From Alsobacter sp046349155 (lineage in GTDB: Bacteria > Pseudomonadota > Alphaproteobacteria > Rhizobiales > Beijerinckiaceae): 64,000 nucleotides of DNA. How positions within the stretch are numbered: the stretch's first letter is position 1; every line of letters starts with the position of its first letter. Shown here piece after piece: positions 17,061 through 24,303 of this stretch. The notes under the pieces were generated by a model. That model was given only the letters and a program-made list of their open reading frames with translations, did not search any database and was not told the origin of the DNA. The translations under genes were made by a program, and so were the position numbers. The stretch lies in the NCBI GenBank assembly GCA_046349155.1, contig JAXMCW010000004.1:186001-250000 (forward strand), read 5' to 3'.

Positions 17061-18005
17061 ATGACCATGAAGTTCAAGTCCCTGCTCATCGGCGCGTCGC
17101 TTCTGGCCTGCGTGGCCGGCTTCGGGTCGGCGGCCTTTGCCGCCGACATCATCGCCGTCATCACGCCTTCGCATGACAACCCGTTCTTCAAGGCCGAGGC
17201 CGACGGCGCGGCCGCGAAAGCCAAGCAGCTCGGCTACGAGCCCCTGGTCCTTGTGCACAATGACGACGCCAACAAGCAGTCCCAGCTGATCGACACCGCG
17301 ATCTCCCGCGGAGCCAAGGCGATCATCCTCGACAATGCCGGCGCGGACGCGTCCGTGGCGGCCGTCAAGAAGGCCAAGGACGCGGGCATTCCCTCCTTCC
17401 TCATCGACCGCGAGATCAACGCGACGGGCGTCGCCGTCGCGCAGATCGTCTCCAACAACTACCAGGGCGCCCAGCTCGGCGCGCAGGAATTCGTCAAGCT
17501 GATGGGCGAGAAGGGCGACTACGCCGAACTCGTCGGCAAGGAGTCCGACACCAACGCCGGTATCCGCTCTAAGGGCTACCACGACGTCATCGACGACTTC
17601 CCGGGCATGAAGATGGTGGCCCGCCAGTCGGCCAACTGGAGCCAGACCGAAGCCTACGCCAAGATGGAATCGATCCTCCAGGCCAATCCCTCGATCAAGG
17701 GCGTGATCTCCGGCAACGACACGATGGCCATGGGCGCCATCGCAGCGCTGGCCGCCGCCGGCCGCAAGGACGTGATCGTGGTGGGCTTCGACGGGTCCAA
17801 CGACGTGCGGGACTCGATCAAGCAAGGCGGCATCAAGGCCACCGTGCTGCAGCCCGCCTACCGCCAGGCGCAGCTCGCCGTCGAGCAGGCCGACGCCTAC
17901 GTGAAGACCAAGAAGGCCCCGGCCCAGGAGAAGCAGCTGATGGACTGCGTCCTCATCAACGCCGCCAATGCGGGCAAGCTCGAGACGTTCGCGCTCTCCC
18001 AGTAA
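17061..18005 (+). CDS. Sugar ABC transporter substrate-binding protein (ribose-binding type)
   Basis: A 314-residue periplasmic protein. It has a clean Sec signal peptide (cleavage after 'SAAFA', about residue 28). The mature protein starts 'ADIIAVITPSHDNPFFKAEADG', with the Asn-Pro-Phe-Phe segment that contacts the pyranose in RbsB-like proteins. 'ILDNAGADASVAAVKKAKDAGIPSFLIDREIN' and 'VISGNDTMAMGAIAALA' match the hinge and second-lobe motifs. AGGAGG is perfectly placed upstream. Position directly after the isomerase/transketolase/kinase genes makes D-apiose the probable ligand. It is followed by a long hairpin, then a DUF2291 lipoprotein, an ATPase and a permease. Confidence 0.9.
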   Translation: MTMKFKSLLIGASLLACVAGFGSAAFAADIIAVITPSHDNPFFKAEADGAAAKAKQLGYEPLVLVHNDDANKQSQLIDTAISRGAKAIILDNAGADASVAAVKKAKDAGIPSFLIDREINATGVAVAQIVSNNYQGAQLGAQEFVKLMGEKGDYAELVGKESDTNAGIRSKGYHDVIDDFPGMKMVARQSANWSQTEAYAKMESILQANPSIKGVISGNDTMAMGAIAALAAAGRKDVIVVGFDGSNDVRDSIKQGGIKATVLQPAYRQAQLAVEQADAYVKTKKAPAQEKQLMDCVLINAANAGKLETFALSQ

Positions 18006-18015
18006 GCCCCGCCTC

Positions 18016-18050
18016 GCGGGACATGGCCGGGATGACCGGCCGTGTCCCGC
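18016..18050 (+). other. 15-bp GC-rich hairpin after the binding-protein gene
   Basis: GCGGGACATGGCCGG (18016-18030) pairs with CCGGCCGTGTCCCGC (18036-18050) around a 5-base loop, with a single G-U pair. It has no poly-U tail, so it is more likely an mRNA stabiliser or partial terminator within the operon than a full terminator. Confidence 0.6.
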
Positions 18051-18079
18051 ACGCCACTCCCGCGATCGGATCATCGCCC

Positions 18080-18733
18080 ATGAAAGCGTCAGCGGCAGCC
18101 ACGCTCGCCCTGCTCGTCGCGATCCTGCCCGCCTGCAGGATCCTGCCCACCGCCAATCCGGCGGCCCAGGGCAAGGCGGAAGGGGGCCAGGGCGCGGCCT
18201 TCGACCCGGCTGCGAAGGTCGCCGGCCTGTGGACCAGCAAGGCGCTGCCCTATCTCGAGCGCAAGGCGGGGCCCTTCCCCGAGGTCGCCGCCCTCGCGGC
18301 CCGCAGCCCGGAGGAGGCCGGCGCGCGCTACGGATTCCGGGCCAAGGAGGGCAGTTCCCCCTGGACGCTGGTGGTTCGGCTGACGGGAAGCATCGTGGCC
18401 GCCAACACGGCGTCGCGGGCCGGCACGATCGACGTGGACGTCGACGGCGACGGCAAGGCGGACGCCACCGTCCAGATCGGTCCCGCCTTGCGCGGCACGG
18501 CGCTGCGCGACAGCCTCGACTTCGTCGACTTCAACGACTTCACCAACCAGATCGACTTCGCCCAGTTCGGCAAGGCCTTCAACCAGCACGTCGACAAGAC
18601 GCTGCTCTCGGCGTTGCCGCGCGAAGGCCTCGTGGGGCGGCGCGTCAGCGTGCTGGGGGCCTACCCTCTCGACGGCGGCCAGGGGATGCCCCTGGTGACG
18701 CCCGCGACCCTCGCGCTGGAGGGCGGCTCGTGA
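18080..18733 (+). CDS. DUF2291-family lipoprotein associated with sugar ABC transporters
   Basis: A 217-residue protein with a lipoprotein signal: hydrophobic residues 5-16 and the lipobox 'LPAC', Cys19. The family occurs in ribose- and polyol-type ABC operons; its function is not established to my knowledge. At around 116-125, 'DVDVDGDGKAD' has the spacing of an EF-hand-like calcium loop (DxDxDG). The chosen ATG at 18080 begins the signal peptide; an upstream in-frame ATG at 18023 would lie inside the hairpin. It overlaps the GTG start of the ATPase by four bases, so it is made together with the importer and probably acts at the periplasmic face of it. Confidence 0.8.
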   Translation: MKASAAATLALLVAILPACRILPTANPAAQGKAEGGQGAAFDPAAKVAGLWTSKALPYLERKAGPFPEVAALAARSPEEAGARYGFRAKEGSSPWTLVVRLTGSIVAANTASRAGTIDVDVDGDGKADATVQIGPALRGTALRDSLDFVDFNDFTNQIDFAQFGKAFNQHVDKTLLSALPREGLVGRRVSVLGAYPLDGGQGMPLVTPATLALEGGS

Positions 18734-20280
18734 CCGATGCGGACGACATCGTCCTGCGCCTCGAGGCCGTGTCGAAGGTCTATTCCGGCACGGTGGCCGT
18801 GAAGCGCGCCGACTTCGCCATCCGGCGCGGCGCGGTGAACGTGCTGGTCGGGGAGAACGGGGCCGGCAAGTCGACGCTGATGAAGATCATCGCGGGCGTG
18901 GAGCAGCCCACGACGGGCCGCATCCTGCTCGATGGCAAGCCCGTGGCGTTCCGCTCGGTGGCGGACGCGGCCGCCAACGGAATCGGGATCGTCTTCCAGG
19001 AGCTGAACCTGTTCCCGAACCTGTCGGTCGCCGAGAACATCTTCGTGGCCCGTGAGCGGACCAAGGGCGGCGTCGCCATCGACCATGCCGGCCAGGAGCG
19101 CGAGGCCAGAGCGCTGCTGGACCGGCTGGAGACCGGCATCGATCCGCGCAGCCTCGTCGAGGACCTGCGCATCGGCGAGCAGCAGCTCGTGGAGATCGCG
19201 AAGGCGGTCGCGCAGGACGCGCGTATCCTCATCATGGACGAGCCGACCTCCTCGCTGAGCGCCGCCGAGGTCGAGATCCTCTTCCGGGTCATCGCCGACC
19301 TGAAGGCCCAGGGCGTGGCGATCGTCTACATCTCCCACCGCCTGGAGGAGCTGATCCGCATCGGCGACTTCATCACGGTTCTGCGCGATGGCCATGTCAC
19401 CGGCGAAGCGCGGGTCGGCTCCATCGACGTGTCCTGGATCGTGCGACAGATGATCGGCTCGGACGCCAAGGACTTCGCCAAGTCCGACGGCCATCGCATC
19501 GGGCCCGAGGTGTTCCGCGCGGAAGGCGTCACGCTCGCGCGGGAGACGGGCGGCCTCGCCGTCGACGGTGTCTCCCTCAGTCTGGCCGAAGGCGAGATCC
19601 TCGGCATCTACGGGCTCATGGGCGCCGGCCGTTCCGAGCTGTTCGACTGCATCATGGGCCGGCACGCCCACGCCCGCGGGCGGTTCTTCATCGGCGGGCA
19701 GGAGGTTCGCGAACGCGATGTCTCCGGCCGCATCGCACGAGGCCTCGCCCTCATTCCGGAGGACCGGCAGCGCGAGGGGCTCGTCACCATCCTTTCGGTG
19801 GCCAGCAACCTCACGCTGGCGAGCCTCGCCCGCTTCGCCTCCCTGTTCCATATTCGCGGCGCGCTGGAGCGTGACGCCGTAAAGGCGAGCATCCGGGACC
19901 TCTCGATCAAGGTGGCCGACCCGGCGCTCGAGGTCTCGTCGCTCAGCGGCGGCAACCAGCAGAAGGTCGTCATCGGCAAGGCGCTGATGACGAACCCCAG
20001 GGTGCTGCTGATGGACGAGCCCAGCCGGGGCATCGACGTCGGCGCCAAGGCCGACGTGTTCCGCACGATGCGCCGCCTCGCCGCGCAGGGCCTCGGCATC
20101 CTCTTCGTCACCTCCGACCTCGACGAGGTCATGGCCCTGTCCGACCGCATCGCGGTGATGAGCAACGGCCGCCTCACCGCCCTGATGGACAGGTCAGAGG
20201 CGACCGAGGAACGCATCGTCGCGGCGGCCGCCCAGGGCCATGGCCCCGAGGCCTCCGCCAGCAAGGAACACGCTGCATGA
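18730..20280 (+). CDS. Sugar ABC transporter ATP-binding protein, tandem domains (RbsA type)
   Basis: A 516-residue CUT2 ATPase starting at GTG 18730, coupled to the DUF2291 stop. Domain 1 has 'GENGAGKST' (Walker A), 'FQELNLFPNLSV' (Q-loop), 'RIGEQQLVEIAKA' in place of the LSGGQ signature, and 'ILIMDEPTSSLS' (Walker B). Domain 2 lacks a canonical P-loop ('GIYGLMGAGRSE'), has 'LSGGNQQKVVIGKAL', and its Walker B 'VLLMDEPSRGIDVG' keeps Glu, unlike the ATPase of the first importer. Energises sugar uptake with the permease that follows and overlaps it by four bases. Confidence 0.92.
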   Translation: MTDADDIVLRLEAVSKVYSGTVAVKRADFAIRRGAVNVLVGENGAGKSTLMKIIAGVEQPTTGRILLDGKPVAFRSVADAAANGIGIVFQELNLFPNLSVAENIFVARERTKGGVAIDHAGQEREARALLDRLETGIDPRSLVEDLRIGEQQLVEIAKAVAQDARILIMDEPTSSLSAAEVEILFRVIADLKAQGVAIVYISHRLEELIRIGDFITVLRDGHVTGEARVGSIDVSWIVRQMIGSDAKDFAKSDGHRIGPEVFRAEGVTLARETGGLAVDGVSLSLAEGEILGIYGLMGAGRSELFDCIMGRHAHARGRFFIGGQEVRERDVSGRIARGLALIPEDRQREGLVTILSVASNLTLASLARFASLFHIRGALERDAVKASIRDLSIKVADPALEVSSLSGGNQQKVVIGKALMTNPRVLLMDEPSRGIDVGAKADVFRTMRRLAAQGLGILFVTSDLDEVMALSDRIAVMSNGRLTALMDRSEATEERIVAAAAQGHGPEASASKEHAA

Positions 20281-21338
20281 CCGCCCAATCCGTCGACCTG
20301 CGGCCGCCGGCCGCGCGCGGCTCGCTTGCGCTCAACCTGATGAAGCTCAGGACGTTCATCGCCCTGATCGCCGTGGTCCTGTTCTTTTCCTTCACGGCGC
20401 CGAACTTCGTCTCGACCGCCAACATCATCCTGATGTCGAAGCACGTGGCGCTGAACGCCTTCCTGGCGATCGGCATGACGTTCGTGATCGTGACGGGCGG
20501 CATCGACCTGTCGGTCGGCTCCATCGTCGGGCTGTGCGGCATGGTGGCGGGCGGCCTCATCCTGAACGGCCTCGACACGGGGACGGGCTACACGATCTGG
20601 TTCAACGTGTGGGAGGTGATGCTCATCACCCTCCTGCTAGGGATCGTCATCGGCGCCATCAACGGGCTCCTGATCACGCGGCTCAACGTTGCGCCCTTCA
20701 TCGCGACGCTGGGAACGCTCTACGTCGCGCGCGGCGCCGGCCTGCTGCTCTCGGACGGGCGCACCTTCCCCAACCTCGTGGGCAAGCCGGACCTCGGCAC
20801 GACGGGGTTCGAGGTGCTGGGCTCGGGCCGCGTCCTGGGCCTGCCGCTGTCGATCTGGATCCTCGTCGTCGTCGCGCTCGGGGCCGCCTACCTCGCCCGC
20901 TTCACGCCGCTCGGCCGGCACATCTTCGCGGTCGGCGGGAACGAGCGGGCGGCCGCGCTGTCGGGCGTACGCGTATCCCGCGTCAAGATGTTCGTCTACA
21001 TGTTCTCCGGCTTCTGCGCGGCCATCGTCGGCCTCATCATCTCCTCGGAGCTGATGGCGGCGCATCCCGCGACGGGCGAGAGCTTCGAGCTCAACGCCAT
21101 CGCGGCGGCGGTCCTGGGGGGCACCTCCATGTCCGGCGGGCGTGGCACGATCGGCGGCACCATCGTGGGCGCCTTCGTCATCGGCATCCTGTCGGACGGG
21201 CTCGTGATGACCGGCGTCTCCTCGTTCTGGCAGATGGTGATCAAGGGCCTCGTCATCATCGTGGCCGTCGTGGTCGACCAGGCGCAACGCCGGCTCCAGC
21301 AGCGCGTGGCCTTGAGGCAGATGGCGAGGCTGGGCTGA
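20277..21338 (+). CDS. Sugar ABC transporter permease (RbsC type)
   Basis: A 353-residue permease with 8-10 transmembrane segments. The family signature 'MTFVIVTGGIDLSVGSIVGLCG' is intact (around 66-87), as is 'AAVLGGTSMSGGRGTIGGT' (around 279-297). Only one permease gene is present, so the channel is probably a homodimer, unlike importer 1 with two permeases. It ends the operon. A short GGGCT-GACGGC-AGCCC hairpin overlaps the stop codon region (21332-21347), without a U-tract. Confidence 0.92.
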   Translation: MTAQSVDLRPPAARGSLALNLMKLRTFIALIAVVLFFSFTAPNFVSTANIILMSKHVALNAFLAIGMTFVIVTGGIDLSVGSIVGLCGMVAGGLILNGLDTGTGYTIWFNVWEVMLITLLLGIVIGAINGLLITRLNVAPFIATLGTLYVARGAGLLLSDGRTFPNLVGKPDLGTTGFEVLGSGRVLGLPLSIWILVVVALGAAYLARFTPLGRHIFAVGGNERAAALSGVRVSRVKMFVYMFSGFCAAIVGLIISSELMAAHPATGESFELNAIAAAVLGGTSMSGGRGTIGGTIVGAFVIGILSDGLVMTGVSSFWQMVIKGLVIIVAVVVDQAQRRLQQRVALRQMARLG

Positions 21339-21667
21339 CGGCAGCCCGTTCTCGCGATGTCGACCTGCCTGCGCCCCGCAGCGCCGCGCCATCTCTGACC
21401 CCCGCGCGAAGCCAGCTGGCGCTTCTCGTCGCCGCGCCGGTGGAGGGTCCCACCACCGACCAGTCCCGCGCAGAAGCATCGCGCCGGCTGTTCCGCGTCG
21501 CCTTGGCCGAGTGGCCGGCGTCGGCTAGGCTGCAAGCCGCGTCCGATGACACGCCGTCGCCCACGGCGGTTCGCCGCTTGGGCGGCCCGGCTCACGGCTC
21601 GGCTCGGGGGACGCCGCTGGCCGGCCGAAGAGCCGGACGGGATCGGTGGCCAGGGAAGTCCGCGGGC
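21339..21667 (+). other. Intergenic region between sugar operon and AcoX/GcvP-like operon
   Basis: This 329-base stretch separates two unrelated functional blocks. I see no gene, no recognisable operator and no clear sigma-70 promoter. An AGGGAAG ribosome-binding site (about 21651-21657) precedes the next ATG. Confidence 0.4.
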
Positions 21668-22789
21668 ATGCGCAGGATCGGCTTCATCGTCAACCCGGTG
21701 GCGGGACTTGGTGGGCCCGCCGGCCTGAAGGGGTCGGACGGGGCCGGAATGGTCGGGCTCGCGTTGTCACGCGGCGCACGTCCCTTGGCCGGGGACCGGG
21801 CGCGCGCCGCTGTCGACGCCTTCGTCGGGGCGGGTGGCCGCGCATTGCTGCTGACGGGCGCAGGCGCGATGGGCGCGGATCTCCTGGCGTCGAGCACGCT
21901 GCCCCACCACATCATCCACCGGCCCGGACCCGGTCCGACCGACGCCCTGGACACGCGAGCGACCGCGCTCGCGGCCCTGGATCAGGGGGCCGAGGCCATC
22001 CTTTTCGCCGGAGGCGACGGCACGGCGCGCGACATTCTCGCCGCCATCGGCGGCGACGTGCCCATGGTCGGAATCCCCTGCGGGGTGAAGATGCAGTCCG
22101 GCGTCTTCGCCACGGGGCCTGGGACGGCAGGCCGGCTGCTCGCGACCTGGCTCCAGCCGACCTCCAGGCCTGCCAGCCGCAGGGCCGACGTGATGGACAT
22201 CGACGAAGATGCGATGCGTGCCGGACACCTCGCCCCGCGCCTCTTCGGATGCGCTTCGGTTCCCGACGTCCCGGTCGGGATGCAGCATCCGAAAGCGGGG
22301 CGCCGGCGCGACGACGACGCAGCGCTCGCGGCCGCAGCGCGCGAGGTGGCGACCTCGTTCGAGCCGGGTGCGGCGGTCGTCGTGGGCCCGGGGACAGCGG
22401 CCAAGGGCGTGTGCGCGGCGCTCGACGTGCCCGGCACCCTACTCGGCCTGGACGTGATCCTGGACGGCAAGCTGCTTGCGCCCGACGTCTCGCGCGACCG
22501 GCTCTTGGCCTGCGTGGAAGGCCGGCCCGTCCGGATCGTGGTCGGGGTCACGGGCGGACAGGGCTTCGTCTTCGGGCGCGGCAACCAGCCGATCGGGCCG
22601 GAGATCGTGCGACGCGCCGGACGGGGCGGCCTGACCATCCTGGCCGGTCGAAGCAAGCTCGCGCTGCTGCCCGATCCCTGGCTGCTCGTGGACACCGGCG
22701 ACCCGGACCTCGACCGCGAGCTTGCCGGATATCACCGCGTCGTCACTGGTCCCGGCGAGACCTGCATCATGCGTGTGGTTGCCGCGTGA
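21668..22789 (+). CDS. ATP-NAD/AcoX kinase family protein
   Basis: A 373-residue member of the AcoX branch of the NAD kinase superfamily. The start 'RIGFIVNPVAGLGGPAGLKGSD' is the family opening. 'AEAILFAGGDGTARDIL' (around 115-131) contains the GGDGT nucleotide-binding motif, followed by 'VGIPCGVKMQSGVFATGPGTA', where the Lys and Ser correspond to the diacylglycerol/NAD-kinase-like substrate loop. The role of AcoX proteins is not known; one is encoded in acetoin operons but is dispensable. The gene lies 93 bases upstream of the GcvPA-like gene on the same strand, so it is probably part of that operon. NAD phosphorylation or phosphorylation of a pathway metabolite are both possible. Confidence 0.8.
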   Translation: MRRIGFIVNPVAGLGGPAGLKGSDGAGMVGLALSRGARPLAGDRARAAVDAFVGAGGRALLLTGAGAMGADLLASSTLPHHIIHRPGPGPTDALDTRATALAALDQGAEAILFAGGDGTARDILAAIGGDVPMVGIPCGVKMQSGVFATGPGTAGRLLATWLQPTSRPASRRADVMDIDEDAMRAGHLAPRLFGCASVPDVPVGMQHPKAGRRRDDDAALAAAAREVATSFEPGAAVVVGPGTAAKGVCAALDVPGTLLGLDVILDGKLLAPDVSRDRLLACVEGRPVRIVVGVTGGQGFVFGRGNQPIGPEIVRRAGRGGLTILAGRSKLALLPDPWLLVDTGDPDLDRELAGYHRVVTGPGETCIMRVVAA

Positions 22790-22793
22790 CCAT

Positions 22794-22810
22794 GTAGACA
22801 CGTTGTGTCC
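22794..22810 (+). promoter_or_regulatory. Inverted repeat upstream of the GcvPA-like gene
   Basis: GACAC-GTT-GTGTC (22797-22809) is a perfect palindrome. The surrounding 17-mer from 22794 matches the candidate operator at 33870-33886 at 11 of 17 positions. It may be a weaker site for the GntR regulator at 29046, or an unrelated site. Confidence 0.3.
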
Positions 22811-22882
22811 AAGTTCGCCCGGTGCGAAGATGCCTCGCCCGGAGGCCGGGCCGCGTTCCACACACCCCATTGCGAGGTTCCG

Positions 22883-24301
22883 GTGACCGTGAACCGAACG
22901 ACCGCCCACCCCTGGATGGCGAACTCCGTGCCGGCTCTGAAGCGAGCCATGCTGGCCGAAATCGGGGCCGAGAGCATCGAGCAACTCTTCGAGCAGATCC
23001 CTGCCGACCACCGGCTGAAGCGCCCCCTGGCGCTTCCTCCTGCCCTGAGGTCCGAATCGGAGCTGAAGAGGCACTTGGTTGATCTGGTGTCGCGCAACCA
23101 GACATGCGAGCAGAACCTGAGCTTTCTTGGCGCAGGCGTCTGGCAGCACCATGTGCCGGCAGTGTGCGACGAAATTGTCGGGCGTACAGAATTCCTGACG
23201 AACGTCTGGGGCTCGGCGCAATCCGACCACGGCCGGAACCAGGCCTGGTTCGAATATGCGAGCATGCTCGGAGCGCTGCTCGAACTCGACGTTGTCGGGC
23301 TGCCCGTCTACTCCTGGGGTTGCGCCATCGGCCACGCCGTCCGCATGGCGGCACGGATCACGGGACGTACGAAGGTGCTCGTGCCTTCGATCATGGACCC
23401 TGAACGCCTCGCGGTGTTGCGCACCTATTGCGAGCCGGACGGCATGCACGGCCACCTGGACGTCGTCTCCGTCGCCAACGAGCCGGAGACCGGGCTCATG
23501 GACCTCCTCTCGCTGGGGGCGGCGCTGGGTCCCGATGTCGCCGCGGTCTATGTCGAGACGCCGTCCTATGTGGGAATCGTCGAGGCGAGGGCCGAGGAGA
23601 TCGCCGCGATGGCGCACGGCGCCGGCGCGCTCGTCGTCGCGGGCTGCGATCCGATTTCCCTGGGCGTCTTGCGCCCCCCCGGCGACTGGAGCGCGGACAT
23701 CGCGACCGGGCCCACCCAGCCGCTCGGCGTGCACATGAACTGTGGCGGGGGAACAGGCGGCTACGTCGCGTCGCGCGACGGCGAGGCGTTCGTCAGGGAG
23801 TACAATGGATTCCTGATCGGCATGTCCCAGACCGTCCGGCCCGGGCGTTACGGGTTCAGCCTCGTCAACGGGCACCAGACGTCCTACGGCCTCCGAGAGC
23901 ATGGCAAGGACTGGACCGGAAACTCGGTCTATCTCTGGGCGATAGCGAATGCCGTGTACATGGCGCTGCTCGGTCCGGAGGGTTTTCGCGAAGTCGGCGA
24001 ACTGATCGTGTCCCGCGCGCACTATGCCGCCCGACAACTCGCCGAAATCCCGGGCGTGCGCCTGGTCCATCCCCGTGGCTTCTTCAAGGAGTTCCTGGTC
24101 GATGTGAATGGAACGGGCATGACGGTCGCGCAGATCAATCGCGGTCTTCGCCGCTCCAGGATCTTCGGCGGCAAGGATGTTTCGTCCGAGTTCCCGGACA
24201 GAGGCCAGGTCGGGCTGTGGTGCGTCACCGAGGTTCACACGCAGGACGACATTGACAGGCTCGCCGCAGCCTTCCGCGAGGTCGTGGTCCAGGGAGGCTG
24301 A
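22883..24301 (+). CDS. Divergent glycine dehydrogenase subunit 1-like (GcvPA-like) PLP-fold protein
   Basis: A 472-residue protein related to the N-terminal half of glycine decarboxylase. The N-terminal 'HPWMANSVPALKRAMLAEIG' matches the GcvPA opening, and 'LSFLGAGVWQHHVPAVCDEI' matches the next conserved segment. Afterwards it diverges. The usual 'YTPYQPEISQG' is replaced by 'VWGSAQSDHGRNQAW', and the glycine-decarboxylase segment around 'GGP...G' by 'HMNCGGGTGGYVASRDG'. GTG 22883 is chosen because GCGAGG (22872-22877) is well spaced and the homologous start follows; an upstream GTG at 22805 would add 26 residues. It ends two bases before the partner gene. No gcvT or gcvH is nearby. It probably forms an alpha-beta heterotetramer acting on a substrate other than free glycine; this is inference. 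Confidence 0.72.
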   Translation: MTVNRTTAHPWMANSVPALKRAMLAEIGAESIEQLFEQIPADHRLKRPLALPPALRSESELKRHLVDLVSRNQTCEQNLSFLGAGVWQHHVPAVCDEIVGRTEFLTNVWGSAQSDHGRNQAWFEYASMLGALLELDVVGLPVYSWGCAIGHAVRMAARITGRTKVLVPSIMDPERLAVLRTYCEPDGMHGHLDVVSVANEPETGLMDLLSLGAALGPDVAAVYVETPSYVGIVEARAEEIAAMAHGAGALVVAGCDPISLGVLRPPGDWSADIATGPTQPLGVHMNCGGGTGGYVASRDGEAFVREYNGFLIGMSQTVRPGRYGFSLVNGHQTSYGLREHGKDWTGNSVYLWAIANAVYMALLGPEGFREVGELIVSRAHYAARQLAEIPGVRLVHPRGFFKEFLVDVNGTGMTVAQINRGLRRSRIFGGKDVSSEFPDRGQVGLWCVTEVHTQDDIDRLAAAFREVVVQGG

Positions 24302-24303
24302 GC

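Noticed and set aside
15879..18074. Long minus-strand frame opposite the FGGY kinase and SBP2 genes
   Set aside because: Shadow frame; no start context, and the plus-strand proteins are unmistakable.
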